A DNA stretch of 32,924 nucleotides, taken from assembly GCA_016716705.1 (NCBI GenBank), contig JADJVF010000024.1:1-32924 (forward strand). Reading direction: 5' to 3'. Of this stretch, positions 1-7,635 are shown piece after piece. The stretch comes from Holophagales bacterium. GTDB taxonomy: Bacteria > Acidobacteriota > Thermoanaerobaculia > UBA5066. Each line of letters starts with the position of its first letter. The stretch's first letter is position 1. The position numbers and the translations under genes are program-made. The notes below the pieces were generated by a model. The model was not told where the DNA came from and did no database searches. It was given only the letters and a program-made list of their open reading frames with translations.

Positions 1-44
1 ACAACGTGACGAACGATCCGCGGACCCTGCTGCCCGGACCCTGA
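1..44 (+). CDS. C-terminal tail of an unidentified upstream gene (partial)
   Basis: An open frame enters from the left edge and ends at a TGA at 42-44, leaving fourteen codons of which the last thirteen read NVTNDPRTLLPGP. It is directly followed by a GAGGAGGA purine run, as is usual between tandem genes. The fragment is too short to name, and a chance open frame cannot be excluded. Confidence 0.35.
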   Translation, partial: NVTNDPRTLLPGP

Positions 45-92
45 GGAGGAGTGGTTCCGCGGGTTACTCTCGCCGGGTTCGTGAGGTACCCG

Positions 93-1811
93 ATGAGACG
101 TCCGTCCCTCTTCTCCTCCCTGCCGGCCGTGGCCGCGGTCGCGGTCGCCTCGCTGGCCGGCGCGGCCGAACCTCAACGGGAGCCGGCCTCCGGCACGGTC
201 TACGACCTCGTGCTGGCGGGGGGCCGCGTCGTGGACGGGACCGGAGCGCCGTGGTTCCGGGCCGACGTCGGCGTGATCCGGGACCGGATCGCCGCGGTCG
301 GCGACCTGAAGAGGGCGGCGTCGAAGCGGCGGATCGACGCGAGCGGGCTCGTCGTGGCGCCCGGCTTCATCGACATGCTCGGACAGTCGGAGTACGAGGT
401 CCTCGTCGACAACCGGGCTGCCAGCAAGATCACGCAGGGGATCACGACCGAGATCACCGGCGAAGGGTCGGCCATCGCCCCGCTGAATGCGCGGATGATC
501 GCGGACGGCACGGACACCTGGCAGCGCTACGGCGTCACGCCCGACTGGACGACCCTCGACGGCTACTGGAAGGCGTTCCGGAGGGCGCGCCCCGCGATCA
601 ACCTCGGTACGTTCGTCGGGGCGGGCGGGGTCCGCAACCTCGCGATGGGGCAGGACGACCGGCCCCCGACGGCCGCCGAGCTGGAGGCGATGAAGGCGGC
701 GGTCGCGGAAGCGATGGAGGACGGGGCGCTCGGCCTGTCGAGCTCGCTCGTCTACGTGCCGGACCGCTTTGCATCGACCGAGGAGATCATCGCCCTGGCA
801 CGGGTGGTGGCGGGGTACGGCGGGAGCTACATCACGCACCAGCGGAGCGAGGACTCGACGATCGACGCGAGCCTCGACGAGGTCTTCCGGATCGCGCGGG
901 AGGCGGACGTCCAGACCGAGATCTACCACCTGAAAGTGGCCGGCCGGAGGCAGTGGGGAAAAATGCCCGCCGTCCTGGCCCACATCGAGGCCGCCCGAAC
1001 CGGCGGGCTCGACGTGACCGCCGACGCCTACCCGTGGAGCGCCAGCTCGAACGGACTCGACGCGAGCCTGCCGGGCTGGGTGCGCGAGGGAGGCGACGAG
1101 AAGATGGTCGAGCGCCTGAAGGACCCGGCCACGCGGGCCCGCGCGCGGGCCGACTTCCTGAAGGAGGACCCCGAGTGGCCCGACGGCGGCGCGGCCGGCA
1201 TCCTCCTCACGCAGCTCTACGAGCCCGGCCTGAAGAAGTACGAGGGGAAGACGCTCGCCGAGATCGGACGGGAGGAGAAGAAGGATCCGCTCGACGTCCT
1301 GATCGACCTCGTGATCGCGGACCGGGGCAACACCGGCCGCGTCACCTTCAGCATGAGCGAGCCCGACGTGAAGGCGGCGCTCGCCCACCCGCTCGTTTCG
1401 ATCTGCACCGACTCGAGCGCCCAGGCGGAGGACGGCATCCTCTCGAAACAGCGGTCGCACCCGCGCGCCTGGGCCTCGACGGCCCGAATCCTCGGAAAGT
1501 ACGTCCGCGAGGAGAAGCTGCTCACCCTCGAGGAGGCGGTCCGTAAGATGACCTCCCTCCCCGCCTCCCGGATGCGGCTGCACGACCGCGGGATCCTCCG
1601 GCCGGGAATGATGGCGGACCTCGTCGCGTTCGATCCGGGGACTGTGGCGGAACGCTCGACCTACGCCGACCCGCTCCACTACAGCGCGGGAATCCCGTAC
1701 GTCGCCGTCAACGGGGAGCTCGTCGTGGACGGCGGCCGCATCACCGGGGCGAGGCCCGGGCGTCCGATCCTCGGCCCGGGCTACCGGCCACGGAGCGCGT
1801 CCGCGAAGTAG
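93..1811 (+). CDS. Secreted D-aminoacylase-like amidohydrolase (N-acyl-D-amino-acid deacylase family)
   Basis: A 572-residue metal-dependent amidohydrolase likely to release D-amino acids from N-acyl or peptide-like substrates outside the cytoplasm. Residues 1-25 form a signal peptide (MRR, hydrophobic core, AGA-AEP cleavage region). The family's N-terminal strand set (DLVLAGGRVVDGTG, 38-51) and VAPGFIDM (88-95) are present. Possible metal ligands are H249 in YITHQRSE, H279 in EIYHLKV and D440 in CTDSSA. The usual HxH after PGFID reads LGQ here, and the Cys that bridges metals in characterised D-aminoacylases is replaced by E124 (TGEGS), so the substrate is uncertain. I chose ATG 93 because GAGG at 83-86 is well spaced and the signal peptide is clean. 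In-frame GTG codons at 51 and 81 are alternatives, the latter 10 nt after TACTCT. Confidence 0.85.
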   Translation: MRRPSLFSSLPAVAAVAVASLAGAAEPQREPASGTVYDLVLAGGRVVDGTGAPWFRADVGVIRDRIAAVGDLKRAASKRRIDASGLVVAPGFIDMLGQSEYEVLVDNRAASKITQGITTEITGEGSAIAPLNARMIADGTDTWQRYGVTPDWTTLDGYWKAFRRARPAINLGTFVGAGGVRNLAMGQDDRPPTAAELEAMKAAVAEAMEDGALGLSSSLVYVPDRFASTEEIIALARVVAGYGGSYITHQRSEDSTIDASLDEVFRIAREADVQTEIYHLKVAGRRQWGKMPAVLAHIEAARTGGLDVTADAYPWSASSNGLDASLPGWVREGGDEKMVERLKDPATRARARADFLKEDPEWPDGGAAGILLTQLYEPGLKKYEGKTLAEIGREEKKDPLDVLIDLVIADRGNTGRVTFSMSEPDVKAALAHPLVSICTDSSAQAEDGILSKQRSHPRAWASTARILGKYVREEKLLTLEEAVRKMTSLPASRMRLHDRGILRPGMMADLVAFDPGTVAERSTYADPLHYSAGIPYVAVNGELVVDGGRITGARPGRPILGPGYRPRSASAK

Positions 1812-1835
1812 CGAGACGCCCGGGACTGCGCCGCC

Positions 1836-2753
1836 TCACCCCGGCAGGGGGACGAACTCGATCCCGTCTCCGGGCACGCGCGGGAATCGGCCTTCCTTCC
1901 AGTCCCGCTTCGCCCTCTCGATCCGCTCGCGCGAGCCCGATACGAAGTTCCAGTCGATGAGCGGCGGGCGCTCGAGGGGCGCGCCGCCGATCAGGACGGC
2001 CCGCGCCGGCGCCTCGGCCCGGAGGACGACCCCGCCGCCCGGCGCGAAGACGAGCAGGCTCCCCGGCCCGCTCCGCTCGGCGCCGGCGGCGATCGACCCC
2101 TCGACGACGTAGACGGCCCGTTCCTCGTGCTCGACGGGGAGCGGCAGCTCGCTGCCGGCGGCCATCGCGACGTCGACGTAGAAGAGCGGGGAGCGGACCT
2201 TCACGGGCGACGTCGCGCCGTAGGCCGAGCTGGCGAGGACCCGGAGCCGGACCCCGTCCCGGTCGACCTCGGGGAGCGTCGCGCCCGGGTGGTGGACGAA
2301 CGCGGGCTCCGTCTCCTCGGCGTCCGGCGGAAGAGCGACCCAGAGCTGAAGACCGTGGAGGGTCGCTCCCGCCGCGCGTACGTCCGGAGGGGTCCGCTCG
2401 GAGTGGACGATGCCGCGGCCGGCCGTCATCCAGTTGACGTCGCCCGGGCGAATCAGCTGCCGCGACCCGAGGCTGTCGCGGTGGAGGAGCTCCCCGCCGT
2501 AGAGGTAGGTCACCGTCTCGAGGCCGATGTGCGGGTGCGGCAGGACGTCGAGCCCGGAGCCCGGCTCGAAGCTCACCGGACCCATCTCGTCGAAGTAGAC
2601 GAAGGGACCGACGAGGCGCCGCAGTCTGAAAGGAAGCAGGCGGCGGACGGCGAATCCGCCGATGTCCCGCCTCCTCGCGTCGATGACGGAGACGACGGGA
2701 CTGGCCGGAGAGTGCGGGCGAGGGGAAGGCGTCGTGCGTTCGGGAGTCGTCAT
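1836..2753 (-). CDS. Pirin family bicupin protein (first copy)
   Basis: A 305-residue pirin-family protein: two cupin barrels, of which the N-terminal one binds a metal. In some homologues this fold gives quercetinase activity. The metal ligands are visible as H73 and H75 in LPHPHIGLET and H117 and E119 in AGRGIVHSER, matching the His-His-His-Glu set of pirins. The C-terminal barrel ends with a segment typical of the family (RPPLIDWNFVSGS). ATG 2753 is preceded by GGGGGA at good spacing. The much longer open frame upstream is a shadow of the dioxygenase gene. It lies 11 nt after the dioxygenase stop and is last in a pirin-dioxygenase-pirin operon, which suggests a role in aromatic or quinone handling. 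Confidence 0.9.
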   Translation of the reverse strand: MTTPERTTPSPRPHSPASPVVSVIDARRRDIGGFAVRRLLPFRLRRLVGPFVYFDEMGPVSFEPGSGLDVLPHPHIGLETVTYLYGGELLHRDSLGSRQLIRPGDVNWMTAGRGIVHSERTPPDVRAAGATLHGLQLWVALPPDAEETEPAFVHHPGATLPEVDRDGVRLRVLASSAYGATSPVKVRSPLFYVDVAMAAGSELPLPVEHEERAVYVVEGSIAAGAERSGPGSLLVFAPGGGVVLRAEAPARAVLIGGAPLERPPLIDWNFVSGSRERIERAKRDWKEGRFPRVPGDGIEFVPLPG

Positions 2754-2764
2754 CGGTCCCCCGT

Positions 2765-3550
2765 TCAGTCGAGCTGGACCGAGCGCTTCGTGAAAGCCCC
2801 GTCCATCCACCAGCCGGTGATGGGGAACGTCACGCGCGGCCGGCCGTCCGCGGCGGCGCCGGCGGCAACGAGGAGGGGCGCGTAGTGTTCCCAGGTCGGG
2901 AGCGCCGTCCGGGCCGCGGGGGCGCGATTCTCGAAATCGAGGAGCGCGTCGACGTCGAAGCGCGAGAGGGAGTCCTCCGCCCAGGCGTCGAACTCCGTCG
3001 CCCACTGCGGGGTTCCCGGTCGGAACGCGTAGCGCATGTTGTGGGTGAGGAATCCGCTGCCGAAGACGAGGACCCCCTCGTCGCGGAGCGGGGCGAGCGC
3101 GAGGCCGAGCGCGAAGAGCTCCGCCGGGTCGAGGCGCGGCATCGAGAGCTGGAGGACGGGCACATCGGCCTCCGGGTACATCGCGACGAGCGGCACGTAG
3201 GCCCCGTGGTCGAGGCCGCGCGTGGGGTCGTCGGTGGAGGCGATGCTCCTCGACTTCAGGAGGCCGCGGACGCGCTCGGCGAGCGCGGGCGCGCCGGGCG
3301 AGGGGTAGACCGTCCGGTAGTACTTCTCGGGGAAGCCGTAGAAGTCGTGGACGAGCGGAACCGGCGTCGTTGCCCCGAGCGACGTCGGGCGCGCCTCCCA
3401 GTGGGCCGAGATCATGAGGATGCTCTTCGGCCTCGACATTGCGCGGGCCCACGTCGCGAGCTCTCCCATCCAGGCGGCGTCGTCGAGGAGGACGGGCGCG
3501 CCGTGCGCCGCGAAGATCGCGGGCATCCGATCGTCCGAGTCGGCGTTCAT
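2765..3550 (-). CDS. ygiD: Class III extradiol ring-cleavage dioxygenase (DODA/YgiD family)
   Basis: A 261-residue cytosolic extradiol dioxygenase of the 4,5-DOPA dioxygenase group, which opens catechol rings using a His-bound metal. Visible family blocks are AAHGAP (H16), SAHWEA (H50), the FYGFPEKYY segment (70-78), RGLDHGAYVPL (H115) and SGFLTHN (H170). The C-terminal GWWMDGAFTKRS block is also typical, and the length is normal. A strong GGGAGGGA precedes ATG 3550. The gene sits between two pirin genes, 35 nt after one and 11 nt before the other. Together with the azoreductase relic upstream this makes a quinone/catechol detoxification operon likely. The physiological substrate cannot be read from sequence. 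Confidence 0.92.
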   Translation of the reverse strand: MNADSDDRMPAIFAAHGAPVLLDDAAWMGELATWARAMSRPKSILMISAHWEARPTSLGATTPVPLVHDFYGFPEKYYRTVYPSPGAPALAERVRGLLKSRSIASTDDPTRGLDHGAYVPLVAMYPEADVPVLQLSMPRLDPAELFALGLALAPLRDEGVLVFGSGFLTHNMRYAFRPGTPQWATEFDAWAEDSLSRFDVDALLDFENRAPAARTALPTWEHYAPLLVAAGAAADGRPRVTFPITGWWMDGAFTKRSVQLD

Positions 3551-3585
3551 TCCGTCCCTCCCCTACCGTTCCGGTGTCGCGACCT

Positions 3586-4482
3586 TCACCCGAGCCGTCC
3601 GTCCCGGTAGTCGCTGACCGCCTGGTGGATCTCCTCTTCGGTGTTCATGACGAACGGGCCGTACTGCGCGATCGGCTCGCCGAGCGGCCGCCCCGCGACG
3701 AGAAGAGCCCGCATGCCGTCCTTCGCCTCGATGACGACTCCGTCCGCCGCCGGGTCGTTCGAAAGGAGCGCGAGCTTCCCCGGCGTGACGTCCCGTCCCC
3801 CGATCGCCGCCGCACCTCGGTAGACGACGACGAAGGCGTTGTGCCCGGGAGGAAGCGGCTGCTCGAACCGGGCGCCCGCCTCGAGGTGGAGGTCGAGGAC
3901 GAGCGGCTCCGTTGCCTCGCGCGTCACCGCCCCGGCCACGCCGTGGCTCTCGCCCGCGATGACGACGGCCGTGACTCCGCCGGACGTGAACCGCGGGAGG
4001 TCCGCCGCGCCGAAGTCGCGGTACCAGGGGGCCTTCATCTTGTCGCGGCCGGGGAGGTTCAGCCAGAGCTGGAAGCCCTCCATCACCCCCTCTTCCTGCT
4101 GCGGGATCTCGGAGTGGACGACGCCGCGCCCGGCCGTCATCCACTGCACGCCGCCGTTCTCGAGGAGACCCTCGTGCCCCGCGCTGTCCCGGTGCTTCAT
4201 CCGGCCCGCGATCATGTAGGTCACCGTCTCGAAGCCGCGGTGCGGGTGGTCGGGGAAGCCGGCGATGTAGTCGTCCGGGTCGTCGCTCCCGAAGGCGTCG
4301 AGCATCAGGAACGGGTCGAGCCGCCGCTGGAGCGGCTGCGAGAGAAGGCGCGTGAGCTTCACGCCCGCGCCGTCGGAAGTCGCCGTGCCGGCGACGAGGC
4401 GCTCGACGGAGCGGGACGAGAGGACTCTCTCCGCGCGGAGAGCGGGGGTCGGTGTGGTCGTCGTGGTGGTGGCCGTGGTCAT
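3586..4482 (-). CDS. Pirin family bicupin protein (second copy)
   Basis: A 298-residue pirin-family protein with the full metal set: H79 and H81 in FPDHPHRGFE, and H123 and E125 in AGRGVVHSEI. The C-terminal segment ends PIAQYGPFVMNTEEEI, typical of the group closest to bacterial YhhW-type pirins. It is clearly diverged from the other copy at 1836-2753, so this is an old paralogue pair and not a recent tandem duplication. ATG 4482 has GGAGAAG upstream. It overlaps the TGA of the 26-codon azoreductase relic as ATGA, so translation may be coupled to that remnant. N-terminal residues 2-10 are a Thr-rich run of ACG/ACC codons. Confidence 0.92.
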   Translation of the reverse strand: MTTATTTTTTPTPALRAERVLSSRSVERLVAGTATSDGAGVKLTRLLSQPLQRRLDPFLMLDAFGSDDPDDYIAGFPDHPHRGFETVTYMIAGRMKHRDSAGHEGLLENGGVQWMTAGRGVVHSEIPQQEEGVMEGFQLWLNLPGRDKMKAPWYRDFGAADLPRFTSGGVTAVVIAGESHGVAGAVTREATEPLVLDLHLEAGARFEQPLPPGHNAFVVVYRGAAAIGGRDVTPGKLALLSNDPAADGVVIEAKDGMRALLVAGRPLGEPIAQYGPFVMNTEEEIHQAVSDYRDGRLG

Positions 4483-4559
4483 GTCCGCTTCTCCGTGGCG
4501 GCCGAGCCGCCCTTCCTGCCCTCGTTCCGGGCGCTCGCGTTGATCTGGAGGATCTTCAT
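4479..4559 (-). pseudogene. Remnant of an FMN-dependent NADH-azoreductase gene (first ~14 codons)
   Basis: A 26-codon frame begins MKILQINASARNEG, which is the first strand and phosphate-loop opening of FMN-dependent NADH-azoreductases (flavodoxin-like fold, normally about 200 residues). It then runs into an unrelated RKGGSAATEKRT tail and stops, its TGA overlapping the ATG of the downstream pirin. CAGGGAGAA precedes its ATG, so the original initiation region is intact. The most economical reading is an internal deletion that removed almost the whole azoreductase. An alternative is that the 26-residue peptide now acts as a leader whose translation feeds the pirin start. Confidence 0.6.
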
Positions 4560-4644
4560 TGGGTTCTCCCTGGGACCGCGGTCCGTTCCCGAGAAAGAAG
4601 ATGAGCGTCCTGCAGACGGAAGAGAAGAGGCGAAATCGGATATC

Positions 4645-4666
4645 ATTGTTCCACCAGTGCAACAAT
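4645..4666. promoter_or_regulatory. Probable LysR operator (ATTGTT-N10-AACAAT)
   Basis: A perfect 6-bp inverted repeat, ATTGTT and AACAAT with 10 nt between the arms, lies in the gap between the divergent LysR gene and the azoR-relic/pirin/dioxygenase operon. Interrupted dyads of this kind are what LysR-type regulators bind. It also covers the proposed GTG start of the regulator and a possible minus-strand TTGTTG/TATCCG promoter with 17-nt spacing, so binding could control both directions. Confidence 0.55.
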
Positions 4667-5571
4667 TCGAGCCGAACGACCTCCTGATCTTCGCCCGGGT
4701 AGCCGACTCGGGGAGCTTCAGCCGCGCCGCCGAACGCCTGGGCCTGCCGAAGTCGACGGTCTCGAGGCGGATCTCGATCCTCGAGGAGCGGCTCGGCGAG
4801 CGGCTCATGGTCCGGACGACGCGGCGCCTCCGCCTCACGGAACTCGGCGAGAAGCTCCTCGCCCCCGCCCGGCGCGTCGCCACGGAGGTCGACGACGTCG
4901 CCGCCCTCGCCGAGAACCGGAAGGAGGCGCCGGTCGGCCGCCTTCGCGTCGCGATGCCGAGCGACCTCGCCATCCTCCTCTTCTCCGAAGCGCTCGCCGC
5001 GTTCATAGCGATGCACCCGGCGGTGTCGCTCGAGCTCGACCTCTCCGCGCGGCGCGTCGACCTGCTCGGGGAGAACGTCGACCTCGCCGTCCAGATCGGC
5101 TCGCCGCCCGAAGACAGCCTTCTCGCCGCGCGCCGCGTCGCGGTCTTCCCGATCGGCCTCTACGCCGCACCGTCCTATCTCGCCGGGCGTGGAGACCCCG
5201 CCTCGCCCGACGACCTCGCGCGGCACGACGCCCTCCGGCTTCTCGGGCGCGACGGGGAGCCGGCCCGCTGGACGCTCACCCGGGGCGAGGAGCGCTGGCA
5301 GGGCGTGCCGAACGGACGGGCGAGCGCGAACTCGCCCGAGCTCCTGCTCCGCCTCGCCCGCGCGGGAGCGGGAATCGCCGCCGTCCCCGACCTCCTCGCC
5401 GCGCCCTACGTGCGGCGGGGCGAGCTGCGCCGCGTGCTCCCCGCGTGGTGCCTCAGCCCGCGCACGGCGTGGGCCGTCTTCCCGGGCCGCCGTCTCATGC
5501 CGGGGAAGGTGCGCGCCTTCCTCGACATGCTCGTGACGGCGCTCCCCGGCGGGACGGCGTCACCGGCCTGA
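4657..5571 (+). CDS. LysR family transcriptional regulator
   Basis: A 304-residue LysR-type regulator that probably controls the divergent pirin/dioxygenase operon. The winged helix-turn-helix is at about residues 6-64 (FSRAAERLGLPKSTVSRRIS is the helix-turn-helix core), followed by a linker helix and an effector domain from about residue 88 (VGRLRVAMPSDLAILL) to the end. The LPKSTVSRRI form places it in the CrgA-like group often found beside quinone reductases. GTG 4657 is chosen because the family needs only a few residues before DLLIFARV, and no ATG is in frame. There is no Shine-Dalgarno sequence. TATCAT lies 10 nt upstream, so the mRNA is probably leaderless or nearly so. The start codon lies inside the operator dyad, implying autoregulation. 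Confidence 0.9.
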   Translation: MQQFEPNDLLIFARVADSGSFSRAAERLGLPKSTVSRRISILEERLGERLMVRTTRRLRLTELGEKLLAPARRVATEVDDVAALAENRKEAPVGRLRVAMPSDLAILLFSEALAAFIAMHPAVSLELDLSARRVDLLGENVDLAVQIGSPPEDSLLAARRVAVFPIGLYAAPSYLAGRGDPASPDDLARHDALRLLGRDGEPARWTLTRGEERWQGVPNGRASANSPELLLRLARAGAGIAAVPDLLAAPYVRRGELRRVLPAWCLSPRTAWAVFPGRRLMPGKVRAFLDMLVTALPGGTASPA

Positions 5572-5573
5572 CG

Positions 5574-5587
5574 GAGCGGAGGCGCTC
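5574..5587 (+). terminator. Short hairpin just after the LysR gene
   Basis: GAGCG and CGCTC flank a GAGG tetraloop two bases after the LysR stop codon, in the 56-nt gap between two convergent genes. There is no T-run on either side, so it may mark an RNA end only weakly, or not at all. Confidence 0.3.
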
Positions 5588-5627
5588 GATCGGCATCCTC
5601 GTCCCCGCGGACGATCTCTCCGGTCCC

Positions 5628-6371
5628 CTACGCCGCCTGCTCCGCCGGCCGGTCGCTCACGATCCGCCCGTCGCGGATCTCGACGATCCGGCTCGCGCGG
5701 CGGGCGAGCGCCATGTCGTGCGTGATGACGACGAGCGTCGAGCCCTGCTTCCAGAGGTCGAGGAAGACTCCCATGATGTCGGTCCCCGAGGTCGTGTCGA
5801 GGTTCCCGGTCGGCTCGTCGGCGAGGACGATGTCGGGGTCCATCGCGAGGGCGCGGGCGATCGCGACGCGCTGCATCTGGCCGCCCGAGAGCTCCGTCGG
5901 CTTGTGGTCCATCCGGTCGCCGAGGCCGACCCTCTCGAGGAGCTCGGCCACCTTCGCCCGCCGCACCTTCGGCGGCACGCCCCCGAAGACGAGCGGCATC
6001 TCGACGTTCTCGAACGCCGAGATCTGCGGCAGGAGATTGAACGCCTGGAAGACGAAGCCGACGCGGCGGTTCCTCACGTCGGCGAGCTGGTCGCGCGAGA
6101 GCCCGGCCACCTTTTCGCCGCCGATGAAGTAGTCGCCCCCGCTCGGCGTGTCGAGGCAGCCGACGAGGTTCATCAGGGTCGACTTGCCGGAGCCCGAGGG
6201 ACCGACGATGGCGACGAACTCCCCCTTCTCGATCCTCAGGTCGACGCCTTTGAGCGCCTCCACCTGCACCTTGCCCGTGTCGTAGACCTTCCGGATGCCG
6301 ACCATCTCGATGATCGGACGTCCGCTGGCGGGAGGAGTCGTCTCTCTCGTCATTTCCTGGCGGCTCGACAT
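5628..6371 (-). CDS. ABC transporter ATP-binding protein (MacB/LolD-type)
   Basis: A 247-residue ATPase that powers the two FtsX-type permeases encoded just upstream in the same operon. Walker A is GPSGSGKST (57-65), the Q-loop is Q109 in VFQAFNLLP, the signature is LSGGQ (161-165), Walker B is IVLADEPTG (181-189) with E186, and the switch His is H218. The RRVGFVFQAFNLLPQ segment and the LADEPTGNLD ending are characteristic of the MacB/LolD group. ATG 6371 is preferred to the internal ATG at 6353 because AGGAG is correctly placed. That purine run overlaps the end of the preceding permease gene, 9 nt away, so expression is probably coupled. Confidence 0.95.
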   Translation of the reverse strand: MSSRQEMTRETTPPASGRPIIEMVGIRKVYDTGKVQVEALKGVDLRIEKGEFVAIVGPSGSGKSTLMNLVGCLDTPSGGDYFIGGEKVAGLSRDQLADVRNRRVGFVFQAFNLLPQISAFENVEMPLVFGGVPPKVRRAKVAELLERVGLGDRMDHKPTELSGGQMQRVAIARALAMDPDIVLADEPTGNLDTTSGTDIMGVFLDLWKQGSTLVVITHDMALARRASRIVEIRDGRIVSDRPAEQAA

Positions 6372-6380
6372 GGCGGGCTC

Positions 6381-7625
6381 CTACTCGTAGCGGAGGGTTG
6401 CGGCGGGGTCGATGGAGGCGGCGCGGCGCGCCGGGAAGTACCCGGCGAGGAGACCGATGACGCCGAGAATCGAGGCGGTGGCGACCCCGATCGGGAGCGA
6501 GAGCTTCGGCGTCCCCAGGAACTCCATCACCTTGTTCCCGTCGGTCGGGATGAAGCTCATGCCGAGGACGAGGAGCGTTGCGATCAGCATTCCGGCCGCG
6601 CCCCCGACGAGGGTGTACGAGAGCCCCTCGAGGACGAACGGCCCGGTGATCCACCCCGCCTTCGCGCCGAGGGCCATCTTCACCCCGATCTCGCGCGTCC
6701 GCTCCTTGACGACGGCGTACATGATGTTCGCGACGCCGACGCCGCCGATCAGGAGCGTCAGAGCGCCGATGATCCCGAGGAACACCTGGATTCCGGTGCT
6801 GACGTTCTGGTTGATCTTCTGCGACTCGACCGTGTCCCACGTCGGCAGGGCCCGCTCGTCCGACGGGTCGAAGCCGTACTTGGCAGCGATGACCTCGCGC
6901 GTGCGGGCGATCGCGTCCTTCATCTTCGATCCGTCGCGGACGCGGATCACGAGGTTGTTCACCGTGGGCCGCCCGAAGAGCGCCTTCCAGGTCGAGATCG
7001 GGACGATGGAGTGGTCCTTGTCCATCCCGGCGTAGGCCCCCATCTGCGTCTTCTTCTGCATCACGCCGATCACCGTGAACGGCGCGTTCGCCACGAGGAG
7101 GGTCTGCCCCACGGGGTCGTCCCTGCCGAAGAGGTCCTCGGCCAGCTCGTTGCCCAGGAAGATGACGCGGCGGCGCTCCGCCTCGTCGAGCGGCGAGAGG
7201 AACCGCCCTCCGGCGACCGGGTACTGCTTGCGCGCCTCGCCGTACGGGTAGTTCACCCCTTTCACGCGCCCCGCGACCGTCTTCTTGCCGGCCGTCAGGT
7301 TCGTCCGCCACTGGATCGCCTCGCCGATGAGCGACTCGAGCTCGGGAAGGCGCGACGCGAGGAGCGGGATGTCGTCGATCCGCACGCGGATCGGACGGCC
7401 GGGGTTCATCCCCTTCCACGCCTTCGTCGTCTCGCTCATCCACATCACGCCGATGTTCTCGCCCATCGCGCGCGAGTTCTTCCCGAGCTGCTGCTTGAGC
7501 CCTTCCCCGAACGAGAGGAGGAGGAGGATCGCGACGGTGCCCCACGCGATCGCGGCGATCGTCAGGAACGCGCGCTTGCGGCCGAGAGTGGCGGACTGGA
7601 GGAAGAGGTGGAAGACGACCTTCAC
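6381..7625 (-). CDS. MacB/FtsX-type ABC transporter permease (second of pair)
   Basis: A 414-residue permease with the MacB layout: one membrane helix near residues 18-40, a large periplasmic core domain to about 275, then three C-terminal helices (about 278-302, 332-358, 380-402). The FtsX signature region is present (VANIMYAVVKERTREIGVKM) and the C-terminus ends in the usual FPARRAASIDPAATLRYE. It has no fused ATPase, unlike E. coli MacB. It starts at GTG 7625 behind a strong AGGAGGAG, 10 nt after the stop of the first permease. The two permeases differ throughout, so they probably form a heterodimer with the ATPase at 5628-6371 and the fusion protein at 8962-10068. Confidence 0.93.
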   Translation of the reverse strand: MKVVFHLFLQSATLGRKRAFLTIAAIAWGTVAILLLLSFGEGLKQQLGKNSRAMGENIGVMWMSETTKAWKGMNPGRPIRVRIDDIPLLASRLPELESLIGEAIQWRTNLTAGKKTVAGRVKGVNYPYGEARKQYPVAGGRFLSPLDEAERRRVIFLGNELAEDLFGRDDPVGQTLLVANAPFTVIGVMQKKTQMGAYAGMDKDHSIVPISTWKALFGRPTVNNLVIRVRDGSKMKDAIARTREVIAAKYGFDPSDERALPTWDTVESQKINQNVSTGIQVFLGIIGALTLLIGGVGVANIMYAVVKERTREIGVKMALGAKAGWITGPFVLEGLSYTLVGGAAGMLIATLLVLGMSFIPTDGNKVMEFLGTPKLSLPIGVATASILGVIGLLAGYFPARRAASIDPAATLRYE

Positions 7626-7635
7626 GGCTCTCCTC

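Noticed and set aside
17..50. GTG 51 as the start of the amidohydrolase, because of the GAGGAGGA before it
   Set aside because: The purine run directly abuts the GTG, and the extra 14 residues would stand in front of a normal signal peptide. ATG 93 has a well-spaced GAGG.
251..1546. A 431-codon open frame within the amidohydrolase gene
   Set aside because: The translation is arginine- and glycine-rich with no domain, as expected for an off-frame reading of GC-rich coding DNA. The overlapping 572-residue gene has clear family motifs.
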